In this document: positions 11,559 through 22,384 of the stretch, one piece after another
How positions within the stretch are numbered: the stretch's first letter is position 1
Layout: the number at the start of each line of letters is the position of its first letter
Assembly: GCA_022695795.1 (NCBI GenBank)
Contig: MU404241.1
Span: 1-40,496, forward strand
Direction: 5' to 3'
DNA length: 40,496 bases
Source: Biscogniauxia marginata
Lineage: Eukaryota > Ascomycota > Sordariomycetes > Xylariales > Xylariaceae
Translations under genes and position numbers: made by a program
The notes under the pieces: model-generated
What the model saw: the letters and a program-made list of their open reading frames with translations, nothing else
Told to the model about the DNA's origin: nothing
The model's database searches: none

Positions 11559-11946
11559 ACGACAATGTGAGTTTACCACCCACCCCCCAATAGGCACACT
11601 GCCTTCACACAACCCGACCTCCCGCTGACCACGCTTCCCCCCTGTACAGACTTCAGAGAATCATTTCTATAGTATTCGTCCTACTCTGTATTCCCTACAG
11701 GAGCCACAGAGCCCACCCTGGTTGATGAGACAATATCCCCGTCGTCCTAGAGTGAAATTTTATTTTGCGGGAACCCGTCCTTCGGGGCGGGCTTTTCCTT
11801 TACTCTCGACCTGTCCGCAAGGATGGCGGCGGTGGCCCTCGCGGCCGCTGCTGTATAGAGAGTGGTGATGATCTCGACCCCGATTTAGTCCGCGGTCTTG
11901 CCTTCGGGCGCGCGGCCGGGGTGGGCGACGGTGGACGTCTGACAGG
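11559..11946 (+). ncRNA. U3 (snR17): U3 small nucleolar RNA, with an intron
   Basis: U3 is the box C/D RNA of the SSU processome and guides early 18S pre-rRNA cleavage in the nucleolus. Conserved pieces appear in the right order: ACGACAAT (GAC box, 11559-11566); ACTTCAGAGAATCATTTC then TATAG (box A'/A region, from 11650); GAGCCAC followed by TGGTTGATGAGA (box C', about 11719-11730); TGTCCGCAAGGATGGCGG (box B, from about 11812); GTGATGATCTCGACC (box C, from 11866); and GTCTGACA (box D, 11937-11944). A strong CCCGTCC-TTCG-GGGCGGG hairpin lies in the variable part. The match to yeast snR17 and human U3 in these blocks is very close. The mature RNA would be about 305 nt. The 5' and 3' ends are inferred and may be off by a few bases. 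Confidence 0.94.
11567..11649 (+). other. Spliceosomal intron inside the U3 gene, 83 nt
   Basis: The donor is GTGAGTTT (11567), the likely branch site is GCTGACC (about 11623-11629) and the acceptor is GTACAG (ending 11649). Removal joins ACGACAAT to ACTTCAGAG, which restores the conserved U3 5' end; without removal the GAC box and the A' region are separated. Yeast SNR17A and SNR17B also contain an intron near the 5' end, but there it follows the ACUUCA segment. Here it precedes that segment by about 6 nt. Confidence 0.85.
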
Positions 11947-12620
11947 CGTACCTTTTTACATCTCTTTTTCGTTGCTATCGTGCGCTTGTCGCGCGTGGTG
12001 AGGAAGAAGATTCTCCTCGATTAATGCCTTTGCGTGATACGTCTTGGGTTCCATGTCTTGATGCTGTAGTGCTGATCGCCCATATCACTGTCGCCTTACC
12101 CTCTACTCTGTATCTCTAGTTTTTCTATCTAGGCTATTAACATGCCGCCTGCATTTGACCTTAGTTTTCGAATATTCACGAATGCATCCCAGCGATCCTG
12201 CGCGCTGCGACCGATCGGCGATAATTAAGGATAACACCGTAGAATTCAATCACGGTCACCGGCTTGTCACTGTCAGGCATGTATGGCTCGCCTTGCCTCG
12301 CGTCGGCCCACGACTCATAGCACCTAGTTTTAATACCTTCCTACTACAAAAATGAAGCGACCTTGTTTCTTTCGTACCGATCAAACGCCATCTTGAGCGA
12401 CGCTCACGAGGTTTTTCTTTTTTCCTCGTTCCATCGTTATCGACAAAGCCACGCCCCGCGTTGCCCAAGTTACACATGCTGGGCCATTCACATGTAAATA
12501 TCACCAGGACAGATAACCAAGGGATATTTATCGTTCTCTGCCTGTATGTGTTGTCATCTGAGGGTTTTATTTTTATTGGTTTTTATTAGTGCAACGGCAC
12601 TCCAGATGATATCTAGCTCA
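11947..12620. other. Intergenic region downstream of U3
   Basis: T-rich sequence (CTTTTTACATCTCTTTTT) follows the U3 3' end and may assist termination or 3' processing. I see nothing else supportable; frames at 12155-12355 and 12256-12504 are antisense overlaps without features. Confidence 0.5.
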
Positions 12621-13290
12621 TCACGATGCGACCTTCTGCATGGGTTTCTTCATATTGGAGATGTCGTCTTCGATCGCCTGCAGGCGTTCTTCGAACCAAC
12701 CAATCTGGTAGTGCGCATTTTCTCTCTCTCTCTTCACGGCGTTCGACCTGTATTTGCTTAATCGTCTTAATGACCTGACGATGTTCCCCCAGAAGCTGAT
12801 CAAATGCTGTGATTTGCTGGTTCTCGCGATTGTCCTTGGTGATCTGCTGCTTCTCGCGGTCGGCATTATCTGGAACATATTTGTCTTGCTCTTAGGGCTC
12901 ACCCCGTGTGACATGAACAACTTCTTCGGCATCTTGATCATTTTCGACTTCTTCAACTTCATCCTCGTCGCTGGAGATGATCGCTATCTCCTTCTAGAGA
13001 CTCTTCTGATTCCTAACGCTTCGAGCCTTTTCCATGCGTGCTGCTGCTGCTTGTTTCTTCGTCACTTTGGCACGAAAGGGCCAGGAGGGATCGTCCTTAC
13101 GAAAACAAAAGTTTTCCGCATGGAAAGGCCTAAATAATGAACTCGTCTCTCCAGCTGTACAACGCATCCCATCGAAGCTCTTGAGGCTGATGATGTCGAA
13201 CACCAGCACGCAGCAGCTGGTCCCTCTGTAGATTGCAATACTTCTTCCTATGAAAATATCTGGCAGCAACAGTCCGAGGCTTGTATTCAA
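12621..13290 (-). pseudogene. Decayed gene for a charged coiled-coil protein
   Basis: Reading the minus strand in one frame from about 13290 gives FRAKVTKKQAAAARMEKARS, then a TAG (12996-12994). The same frame continues for 33 codons as an acidic stretch (ISSDEDEVEEVENDQDAEEV), meets a TAA (12894-12892), and goes on with EKQQITKDNRENQQITAFDQ and VIKTIKQIQVERREERE. The frame is then lost at a GA-repeat (about 12718-12735) and resumes in another frame as NAHYQIGWFEERLQAIEDD to the stop at 12621. This charged, heptad-like sequence is natural protein sequence broken by two nonsense codons and one frameshift. Both stops could be CAG/CAA changed to TAG/TAA. I do not recognise the family; an accessory protein or C-terminal region from a transposon is possible. 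Confidence 0.6.
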
Positions 13291-13778
13291 TCAAACGCAA
13301 CTGTTATTATGAGATTCCCCACACAGGAAGTATCATGCAAAACTTGATGACAGACAGACGAGTAAATTTCTTTTGGGCAGGCACCTCTAATTATTAGATG
13401 ATGGGATTATATTAGGATTGTTACGCTCTAAGGTCCAACCGGCGTGTCCTCTGACCAGAGTGTAACATGTCCCCGTCTGCTCCCTAATGAACGTGTAGAA
13501 AGAAGCTGGATGATCCAAAATGGCTGCCGAGGTAGGCAGCGGCCTATGTTTCTCCTCCGGGGACAAAATAGCGTTTATTCCAGCATACCAAAACGTCTCT
13601 CATGAGACAGGGAGTATACGTATGTATATCCATCCCTAGTTGTTGAATGAATGACTGAATGGCTCTCGTCGAGTGACAGTATCTGGTGGCGGCGGTGAAC
13701 TCGGAAAGATACAGTAAGTAGGCTAAGTGTATCATCAGATCGAACCGGCGACTTCGACGTCGGCGATACTCGCCGATT
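13291..13778. other. Intergenic region, nothing recognised
   Basis: No ORF, RNA or repeat is supportable. A GGTTCGATC motif on the minus strand near 13737-13745 resembles a tRNA B box, but no acceptor or T-stem pairing surrounds it. Confidence 0.5.
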
Positions 13779-14021
13779 TCAGCGGCCCCTCCACTTCAAG
13801 GTACCTTTGCGCCTTCCCGCCTTCTTCTTCTCTTCATTAAACTGCTTGTCATCGGCCTTGATAGCATTCCGAGCTTTCTCGAGCGCGACTTTATGGGGGT
13901 CTTCCTTCTTAAGTTTTCCATCCTTGAGTTCCTCCTTCTTAGGTTCCTCCTTCTTGGGTTCCTCCTTCTTGAGTTTCTTAGACTTGGCTCCCTTCTTAGA
14001 CCCCTTGGCGTGTGCTGGCAT
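13779..14021 (-). CDS. Small lysine-rich protein, 80 aa, unrecognised
   Basis: The ORF begins in a strong context (GCCACCATGCC) and encodes 80 residues, nearly half Lys, Glu or Arg. The N-terminal half has a short tandem repeat of EEPKK/KKEEL units, coming from a roughly 15-nt DNA repeat. The second half reads KVALEKARNAIKADDKQFNE and ends KKKAGRRKGTLKWRGR. A charged helix or a nucleic-acid-binding tail is plausible from composition alone. No intron is needed. I know of no family for it. The good start context and the non-repetitive second half support a real gene, but low-complexity frames of this size also arise by chance. Confidence 0.4.
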   Translation of the reverse strand: MPAHAKGSKKGAKSKKLKKEEPKKEEPKKEELKDGKLKKEDPHKVALEKARNAIKADDKQFNEEKKKAGRRKGTLKWRGR

Positions 14022-17000
14022 GGTGGCAGGTAGTTAGTCGTGTATTACGTTTTTTTTTGACTGCTCGTTCTTTTTTGATGCCTTAGGTGTGACCTTTTCG
14101 GTAGTTATGGTTGCTTTGCGGTAGGAGGCTCTGGTGAATTGAGGAGGGACGCAGAGAAGGATAGCAAGTGACAGTAAGTATGATGGTTTTATAATAGTTT
14201 GAAATGCTCATTCCGTGTGGTATTTCGTAATCTTAGGAAAGCACATAGATCCTAGACAACCAGCGAGAGTTACATATATGCATATCAATGAGATCCCGTG
14301 TACAACCAACACTCAATTTCTCTGAGACTTGTGACGTTCAACAACGGACAAACCCTGCATGTTGTTAAGTTGTTAATAATACTGGACGAGTCTTAGCTCA
14401 TCCCTCAAGCAGCGCCTGTCACGCAAGGAAGATATCATGACTGAACCTTACCATCTGAAACTACATCATACCGGTGCATATGGGGTACCGTTCCCCAACT
14501 ATAACCAGCTCGTCCCCAGCTCATATGAATCCCTTGTCACCTACCATGATTTACGTGAGGCCATGGCGTGCCTACAACAATTATTACGTTGAGCCCAACC
14601 GTGGACTTGCCAAGAAATATTTAGTACGTCCGCATTCCAGGGGCGACAGGTGCACCACATCCCCTGAATCCACGGAAAGGGTTTCATGGTGTCGACACAT
14701 TCACACCGAGTGCCACGAACGACCTAACGGCTTTTGTCAAACCCATAGTGATCCCACCTAGGTTTGATAGTGAGACTCGATGTGGTGCCTCGACTTACAT
14801 GTGTCCCGAGCTGTTGTCCGTTCAAGAACCTTTTGCTACCCGAGCGTGAGAATATATTAATTTAAATCTCGAAATCACGCTCCTGTTGTCTGACAGAAAA
14901 TACCTTGCCTCTATATACGCCTCAGACACGTCATCGATCTAGATTCTTCGTTACGTCTACACAATGATTGCCCGGTCGAGGTGTCTCAGGAATAATACAT
15001 ATGCATGCGTAACTACCACGTAAGCAATGATACGACCATATTGCCTCGTCCGCCCTCGTTACATTATCAAAATTCCGTGCACCCTACGAGCTAGAATACG
15101 TAGGTTAGGTTAATCTATTCGTTTCTGTCAAGGGAGTGAGAAAGCGCCCAACAAAGTGAGAGATGATGAGAGTACGAGGGCAGTATTTGGCAACGATCAG
15201 TAGTTATAGTATTCCTTCGAGGTCTCTACGGCGGTCATCACCTTGCATGTAATTTATAGGGTACCTATACCTAATTATCGCTGCGAGGCTGCGAGGCTGC
15301 TTAGGCGAACCTTCAGGTTTGCCCCTGATCAGTTTCAAACCGGGACCTCGTGCGAATGTGTCAAGGGACTTAGTAGGTGCACGACAGACTGAGGGTGATG
15401 AGCGTATACGGTCTCTAGTCGATTTAGAATAGCTGCTCGAGAGCTTCCCTTAATTATTTTTGAGTGCCTACGCCACTTATGTTTATATAATGTTCAGGGA
15501 GGTTTCGCACTCCAGGTCCGCTAGTCTTAAGTTGGTCTTTTTAGACCCCCGACAGAATGACTCATTTCTGCACGCACTGGTGGTTAGAAAGCTTTGTGTT
15601 TAGATGTATTACATGTAATCAGGCCTATGCTGCTATCTATGCAGTACACGTAACTAGGTACTCAGCGACTTAGTCCTCTCCTGAAATCACCACATAATGC
15701 CAAAACGCGACGTATACTAGAAGATATATCTGAGAATATTAAAATGGAGGTAAGATGTTTTCAAACGTAGTTCACTCTGAACGTCCCTACCTGTTGATAG
15801 ACATCGCATGATATTATCCAAGATAAACACATTAGAGAAGAAAATAAGGTGCACAAAAAGGAAAGTCAGAAAAATAGAAAGAAAAATGAGAAAAATGAAG
15901 AAAAATGAAGAAAAATGAAGAAAGGGGTGGGTGAAGTGGGGATGATATATAACAATTATCTCTTTTTTGTTGATACATTCATATTTGAATCTTTAAGGGG
16001 CCGAAAAACTATTAGGTGAAGTAGTTTTGGTTGTTGTGATACTATTACCGTCTTCAAGTATATCTCACCATGCCGTTTAAATTTTTTTATTTCCTTTTCG
16101 CATCTTCTTGACATAGAACCTCAACTTAATAATCCAGTTGAAACATGAAGTTAGTGCATTATTAAGTACGACATTATTCTCTAAATTACTGAAGTGGCTT
16201 CTTCCCTTGCTATGGGGTGGGCTTGTCTGTAAGTTAGTTTAGTTTAGGTAGTTTAGGTAGGTAATCACTCAAATTTTTTTTTTAATGAGATCGCGCAGTA
16301 GCTCCCTAATTCCCCGTGTCAGGTAGGTTAGGATACATTGATGGAGCCGATAAAACTCTGTCTACCTAGCTACTGAACTTTTAACACTAGGGATCTGTGT
16401 CGGGTTTAGATAGATACGATTAGGATTCTAATTGATTCATTTTGGGCAGTAGTAATACATCAGTCTAACTAATGTTGCCACGGGGACCAGTGGCGTAATA
16501 TTTCTCTTATGAAGTAATAGACATGTCTAGAAATGCTCGACAAACCTACCTAGGTATATAAGCCAAACAATGAACCATCAAATCCGCTCTAGTGCTGTTC
16601 AAAATGTTAGAAATTTGTAGTTGATGCGACCTGCAAATGAATTACGATTAAACCACTTGGTATGGTATCTTTGATAATTCATATGTAATTACGATAGGTT
16701 ACATTCTAAGCTTTGCTTTGGTTCTCAGATTGAGGCGGGACGTCTTTGGACTTCAAGTTGTGTAATTACTGGAAACTCTATGACCGCGTTCACAACCATG
16801 AATGTATATTTTACTGTTGCATCCAAGAATTGTCCGTTCAACTGCAAATGAGAGATATCTAGCGACCGTTGTGCCCATACTAAATAGAGGAGACGCCCCG
16901 GGGTTCGACTATCTCTCAGCAGTAGGGGTGCGGGATAGGTAGCTGGCTAAATAGGGGATCGCCTCACATTTACCTATTGTAGACGAGGATGGAATGGTTC

Positions 17001-19297
17001 ATTCATGCCCGCGCCCTACACGTCTTCGAGCGGGCCCCTCAACCGTCATGCACTCGTCTTATTTCCATGGAGTTCTGTTTTCTAGTGATCATACGTCTCA
17101 GGAGAATGCAATGTGCGAAACCATGCAACAAACCACAAGCCATTATAACACCGTACGTATCCTCCTCTCGGTAAGTGACGTCTTTTGTTCGCGTCTCTCC
17201 CGTTTCTCTTTGCTTGCGAGCAGCTCTGATCCTAGATCCTCCTGTCCCTCCGACACGTAATCGAGTATGCATGTTGTCCACCACCCGCGCTTAATTGTAT
17301 ATGCAAGCGCTCTACTCGGCTAACTCGGCCGAGGCTCGTCCGTGTCCGTCGGAGACTTTACGGAGGGTTTTCATTGGCCAAGACGTGGGCCTGGCTGGCC
17401 ATGATGATGAATGTATCGATCGTCCGGGATCCCTGCAGCCCTACATATAAGTAAATCATGCCAAGCCTGCAACCCTCCCTACCCGCTGTCTCAAAAAGGT
17501 CTTACGGCGATCCGGAACCTTCCCCCTGATGAGCTTATTTTAACCTCACATCCACTGCTGTCTCCATCGTACCCGTTTAACGGGGTCCATGTTCACAACT
17601 CATCACCCACCACTCGGGCCTCTGGGGTATACCTGGGGTAACGTTGAAAAAGGGTCGGTTGAACATCGATACGAACTATCTTTCTACTTTTCAATTGAAA
17701 TATTCAAGTGATGGTTTACCCATCAACAGCTAGTGTAAGTTGAACAACTGAACAAGCCACCTTGCCTGCGCACTCAGTGTTCGATGGGCGACCGGTAGTT
17801 CTTCTTTACTCGAACCAATTAGTGTATAAACTTCCTATTCGCGTGCGGGTCGGTAGTCTCGGCAGACCTGAGTAGCAGTCGGGTCTTTGGATTTGGATTT
17901 AGGTAAGTCGACTTGGGATAGCATCGTTTTCGTTCTTGGGTCTGTCGAAATGGATTCGGAGCTTACAATCGCTGTTGTTTTCGCAGACCTTCTTTCTCGG
18001 TCTGAGGTGATGGTCATAGGGCAGACCGGCTTCTCTACGTAACTAATCAGCAAGAGAAGAGGTTCAAGCGTCCGCGTATGCTTATGATAACCGACCGGTC
18101 TGTAATGCAGCAGCCAGCGTCTATTCCGTAGTGTTGCCCTGTGGTGAATTGATAAAAACTCTTAGTGATTCCATTGTCGGGTGCTGCCGAAGAGGCTGAG
18201 AGTTTACGTCTCTGCAGCTACTGCGTTTATCTAGGCTTAGGTAGTCTTCGACGGCCTGTCGGTTGAATTGTCTGAGTATTGGATTCTTGTATCGACTTAC
18301 GTGTATCGAATAGGGGACAGGGATTGCCCTTGAGAACCGTCTGTTCTGTAAGGGGGGTTGAAGTGCATATTCGAGTTAACGAGGGGTCTGATGCTCAAGA
18401 CGGATGTAACTTGTCTTTGCATAATGGTCATACTTGAAATTTTAATGATCTATGATGAATATAGGGAAGTATAGCTGCCGGTATCCAGGTCGGGACGGGA
18501 AGGAGCTGCTAGAAGATCGACCCTGAGACCAGGAAGTAGTCGCGGCACGATAGTCCAGCTTCATCAACCTGTGACTTCTTCCATCTATGCTGATGCTTAC
18601 AAGTGGTGTCCATAGCTCCATCACAAGTAACCTTGCCTAAAATACCACTGCGCGAGAATTGAGGCTTCGGGAAAAGCTCGAAGCGGTCGTTTTAGTACCG
18701 ACAAATCTACTCCTGACGATACCACGACGCGCGCATCGATTTTCGTGGAAATTCCAAAACCAATTGAATACTACTACGAATGATAACCGATCCCCCAACT
18801 TTCAGACGATTAACTACACACGCTGTGGTGCAATTGATGGTTGTGTATAGCAGCTTGCCTTCGATTGGTTCCCTCGCAGACACCCATCCTATGCCAAAAC
18901 CTCCTTTTCATCGATTACTCAACAACCACCTCCCAAAACACTTCAAAACTCAGGGGATATATTTGCATCATCTGTAGCTACATTTACATACCATATTTTC
19001 AATATATTTCCCAGTGTGCGTGGTATATTGCGACTCAATGTCCATTTTCCTCGCCCCGGCAACCCAGGCCCGCTTAATGCGATACCACTAAATCCCCTAA
19101 ATGACCTATGAATATAGACGCTGTAGTGCACTTGTAGGCGATATACCAGCTATTGAAACTACTGTATATGGCTAGCATATGTTTATTACGAGGCACTTAG
19201 TTTGGCCTTCGCCCAGATCGTACTTAAGACTCTGTGCTGGTCCCCAGTCCCTCGACTTTTCCTCCCCTCTTCCTTCTCCCCAAGATCGTGTTCTTCT
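14022..19297. other. 5.3-kb gene-poor stretch
   Basis: I find no gene that I can support. The frames that exist (for example 14474-14761 plus, 16989-17174 plus, 17835-18053 minus, 18442-18624 minus) are short, lack domains and mostly overlap others. Small structures present are a stem of 9 bp with one wobble pair (15304-15323), 2.3 copies of GCTGCGAGG (15281-15301) and a 10-nt tandem repeat (15882-15923). TAGGTA/TACCTA motifs are frequent. The right edge must contain the promoter of the repeat-protein gene starting at 19298. Confidence 0.5.
15882..15923. repeat. Tandem repeat of the 10-mer AAAAATGAAG, about 4 copies
   Basis: Three exact copies of AAAAATGAAG and one variant (AAAAATGAG) lie in tandem, followed by a degenerate unit, all in a purine-rich stretch starting at about 15835. 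Confidence 0.85.
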
Positions 19298-22049
19298 ATG
19301 ACTCCAGCAATGCTGCACTCTAAGCAATCACTTTCTGCGTCGGCCCAAGCGGTCAGGGTTCCAGTCCCTTCCACCTCTTCTCGCATCCGCCCCCCTTCTT
19401 CTCTTACCCATCCTCCCACTTCCCGCCCAGTCGGTCCCGTTGATCTGAGAACGGAACCAGGCCGAACTTTCCCTCTTTCTCGACTTCCCTCTGCGTTCTC
19501 TGGTGCCTGTGAATCAAGACAGGTCCGACGCCAGGTAAACCGCACTCATTCTCCAAACTCATCTCTTCCTTCTTTCGGTTCCATTTTGGAATATGTTCAA
19601 CAACAATCCTCCCAGCAACACCCAGTACCAGCTCCGTCCCCTTCTTCTTCTTCTCTTCCTTCCTTTGGTTCCATCTTGGAACATATTGAACAACAATCCT
19701 CCCAGAAACCACGCCCTGTGCCGGATTCATCATCCTCTCCGTTCCTTGGTGCCCGTGAATCGAGACAGGACCAACGCCGGGAACCTCGCATTCCTTCTCC
19801 AACTTCATCTCTTCCCTCTTTCGGTTCCATCTTGGAATATGTTCAACAGCAATCCTCCCAGCAACACCCAGCACCAGTTTCGTCCCCACAATCTCCTTCT
19901 CTTCCTTCTTTTGGTTCCATCTTGGAATATATTGAGCAACAACCATCCCAACAACCATTTCAACAACCACGTCCAGTACCAGTTTCATCTTTGCCTTCGT
20001 CTTCATTCCCTGGTGCCTGTGAACCGAGACAGGACCAACGCCGGGAACCTCACATTCCTTCCAGATCCAGCTCTTCTGACCCTTCAGTCTCTTCTATTCT
20101 CAAATACATCGACCACCAACAAGATGCTTCGGCTTCACCACCGAATCTCTGCCCCAAACACGCCAAACAGCTTCGCAAGAAGCAACTCCTACGCCAGCAG
20201 GAGCCTTCTGTTCCATCTCGTTCTGTGACCGGTACCTGTGAACCAAGACAGGAGCAATGCCCGCAGACACACCCGCATCCGTCTCCCACCTCAACTCTTC
20301 CTTCTTTTGCTTCTTTCTTTGCCGCGGTGGAGGAAAAGCAGAAGCAACTCGCCCAACAACCTCAACAGAAGCCTCCTGTCCCATCTCGTTCTGCGACTGG
20401 TGCCTGTGAACCAAGACAGGAAAAACGCCCGCAGAAACCTACTCCTCAACCAACCGGTTGTGGCCATCGTTGTGCGAAGGTGAAGAAGTTCCTTCCTGCT
20501 CACTTTTGTGGGCACGAAGTTCCTCGTAAGTACCATCCTCCCCTCCCTCCATCATCCATCGGCCACTGGCACCCATAAACCACCACCGACAACCGCCCAC
20601 CACCAACAGCCTACCAACTTCGTCGTCGCCCTAGCCTGCCATTGGCCAACCACCCACCACTCACCACACTGCACACATCTTCACTTCGTCCCCACGTTGA
20701 CATGGCTGCGATACTGATCACTAACTTCTTGAATAGCTCACAAGATGAAGGATGGCAACCGCGTTGTTCGCATCGATGATGCTCGCGCTAGGCGCAATGT
20801 TGCTATTGTCAGGGCCGAGGCTCATGCCAAAGCCGCTGCCAGAGCCGCTGCCAAGGCAGCAAAACTTGCGTCCCAGCGGATTCCATCACCGATTCCTGCT
20901 CCCGGTCCGTCGACACCCAAGAAGATCCCGTTTTCTTTGCCCCCACCTCCCCCCCTCCCCCATCGAAACCGCTATCTTCCTGAGACACCTACACCTGCTC
21001 CCCGGCGACCACTGCCCCCAGTGAAGCCCGTCAATTTCCCGCCAGCACGTGTAGGCCACGCCGGTCGTACCGATGAAAAAAGATCGGAACAATGCGCCGG
21101 CTCGTCTGCGGACTATGATATCCAAGGTTTTCGCAACCCCGACTTGAACGACAAGCCCCTACACTTCTCCCCTTCCATGTTCAAGCCGGAGATCGATCGC
21201 CACAACTTCACCTGGTCCACCTGGGACTCTCGCTCGACGGAATTTTCCATGCACGAGTGGGAGTCTCCAGTTGCTCCTCCTGGTGCTCTGGATAAACTTG
21301 GTTGCAAGCATCCAGAGTTGTTGTTGCGCATCAGGAATGCCATGGCTGGTCTTCCCCCGCCACGTCCTGACGATTGCCTTAAACTCTCTCCCGTTCCTGC
21401 TGGTAGCTCCATCGACAGTATCCACTACGGCTCTGTCGGCGACTCCTCGTTCTTTTCGTCCCCCACCGTTGTCCCACCTGTCCGAGGTCGCGTATCTTTT
21501 GCTACGCCCCTGAGCTCAGACTGGGTCTTGGTGGACGAAGAAGCTTGGGAATCGCACCATGCAATCACTATCAACACCATGCTGGCCCGTGACTGGGCTG
21601 GTGTCGAAGAAGGTGCGGAATTCCGCAAGTACATTCGGACTTTGGTGCAGGTCGGCTATGCCGACCCACCAGCTGAATCTGCCTGTGTGGAAGCCCGCGC
21701 TCTTCGCGAACTTCGGCACCACGCCTCGCACCCTTCCGTTCACTCCTCACCTTCGGGTAAGTCCACTCTTTCACTCCTCTACGGTTCGGATGCTCCTCCG
21801 TCTCCGACCACTTCCACTCTTTCAAGACACCAGCCAGCATCGGGGCATACTCCTCAACACTTCCGATCTCTTCGCCAAGTTCCCATCGCCGCCACCATCG
21901 CCACCACCACTGCTGCAGCGCAGCCGCCTCCTCCCCCAGCCGTCACCACGAAGAAGTCCTCTTCGTTTAGCTGGAAGTCACTCTCTTGCATTGCGGTTGC
22001 CGCAACCACAGTCGCCGCGGGCCTCGCTTACGCCTGGTTCTCCGGTTGA
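19298..22049 (+). CDS. Unrecognised 846-aa protein with five internal repeats, Cys/His cluster and C-terminal membrane anchor
   Basis: Exons are 19298-20525 and 20737-22049. The 211-nt intron has donor GTAAGTACC, branch CACTAAC and acceptor GAATAG, and joins HEVP to PHKMKDG in frame. Five units begin with G-A/T-C/R-E-S/P-R-Q at residues 69, 151, 239, 312 and 368 (82, 88, 73 and 56 aa apart). The first two contain the paired motif SLPSFGSILEYxxQQ twice each; later ones carry degenerate forms (SVSSILKYIDHQ, LPSFASFFAAVEE). Residues 388-406 form a cluster C-x-H-x-C-x9-H-x-C-x-H. Exon 2 starts with an Ala/Lys-rich helix, then a proline-rich region and a globular-looking part (about 515-720) including WVLVDEEAWESHH (from W672) and EFRKYIRTLVQVGYADPP. 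The end has a hydrophobic segment (about 825-843), suggesting tail anchoring. The start is the first in-frame ATG; an extra 5' exon cannot be excluded. No family recognised. Confidence 0.75.
19502..20461 (+). repeat. Intragenic tandem repeats, five diverged units of about 170-265 bp
   Basis: Units start at 19502, 19748, 20012, 20231 and 20399, each with GGTGCCTGTGAA or a near variant followed by AGACAGG. All spacings (246, 264, 219, 168) are multiples of three. Within the first two units, the segment encoding LPSFGSILEY occurs twice, so there is a nested repeat of about 100-120 bp. Divergence increases towards the 3' end, and all copies stay in frame. Confidence 0.85.
20526..20736 (+). other. 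Intron of the repeat-protein gene, 211 nt
   Basis: Donor GTAAGTACC at 20526, branch site CACTAAC at about 20719-20725, acceptor GAATAG ending at 20736. It is longer than the other introns in this window and is rich in CCACC motifs. Without splicing the upstream frame stops at 20578. Confidence 0.8.
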
Positions 22050-22210
22050 ACTCTCACTCTCTTTTCTCCCTTCGCTCTCTCTTTGGCTCACTGAAATTAT
22101 CCTTCTGACTCTCTTTTTCTTCATTCGTTTTGATTTTCCTCTTGTCATTCATTTTCTCATCGCTTTTGGATACTCATACTTGGTGGCATGATGGCGCATG
22201 GCTTGGTTTT

Positions 22211-22226
22211 CACACACACACACACA
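22211..22226. repeat. (CA)8 microsatellite
   Basis: Eight CA dinucleotides in tandem, about 160 bp after the repeat-protein stop codon. Confidence 0.9.
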
Positions 22227-22384
22227 GACGCCTCTTCAGGCTTGCTGCCATTGAGCACCCACACTCAATGGTACGGCGGAATTATGGGTTATAGTTGTAC
22301 AGGATTGGGGTTGTCCGTTGGGGTGGGCATGCGGCCAGAGCGAGTCGGGACGTGCCGACGAGGCACGCTCGAGGGAGGGTGAGT

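Noticed and set aside
13730..13760. tRNA-like B box (GGTTCGATC on the minus strand)
   Set aside because: No T-stem, acceptor stem or A box at the proper distance.
15303..15360. tRNA-like fragment with a hairpin and TTTCAAACC
   Set aside because: Arms do not fold into a cloverleaf; no complete acceptor stem.
17835..18053. 72-codon minus-strand frame with Ser/Thr/Lys-rich sequence
   Set aside because: Plausible amino-acid usage, but no start context, no partner exons and no family; kept out for lack of support.
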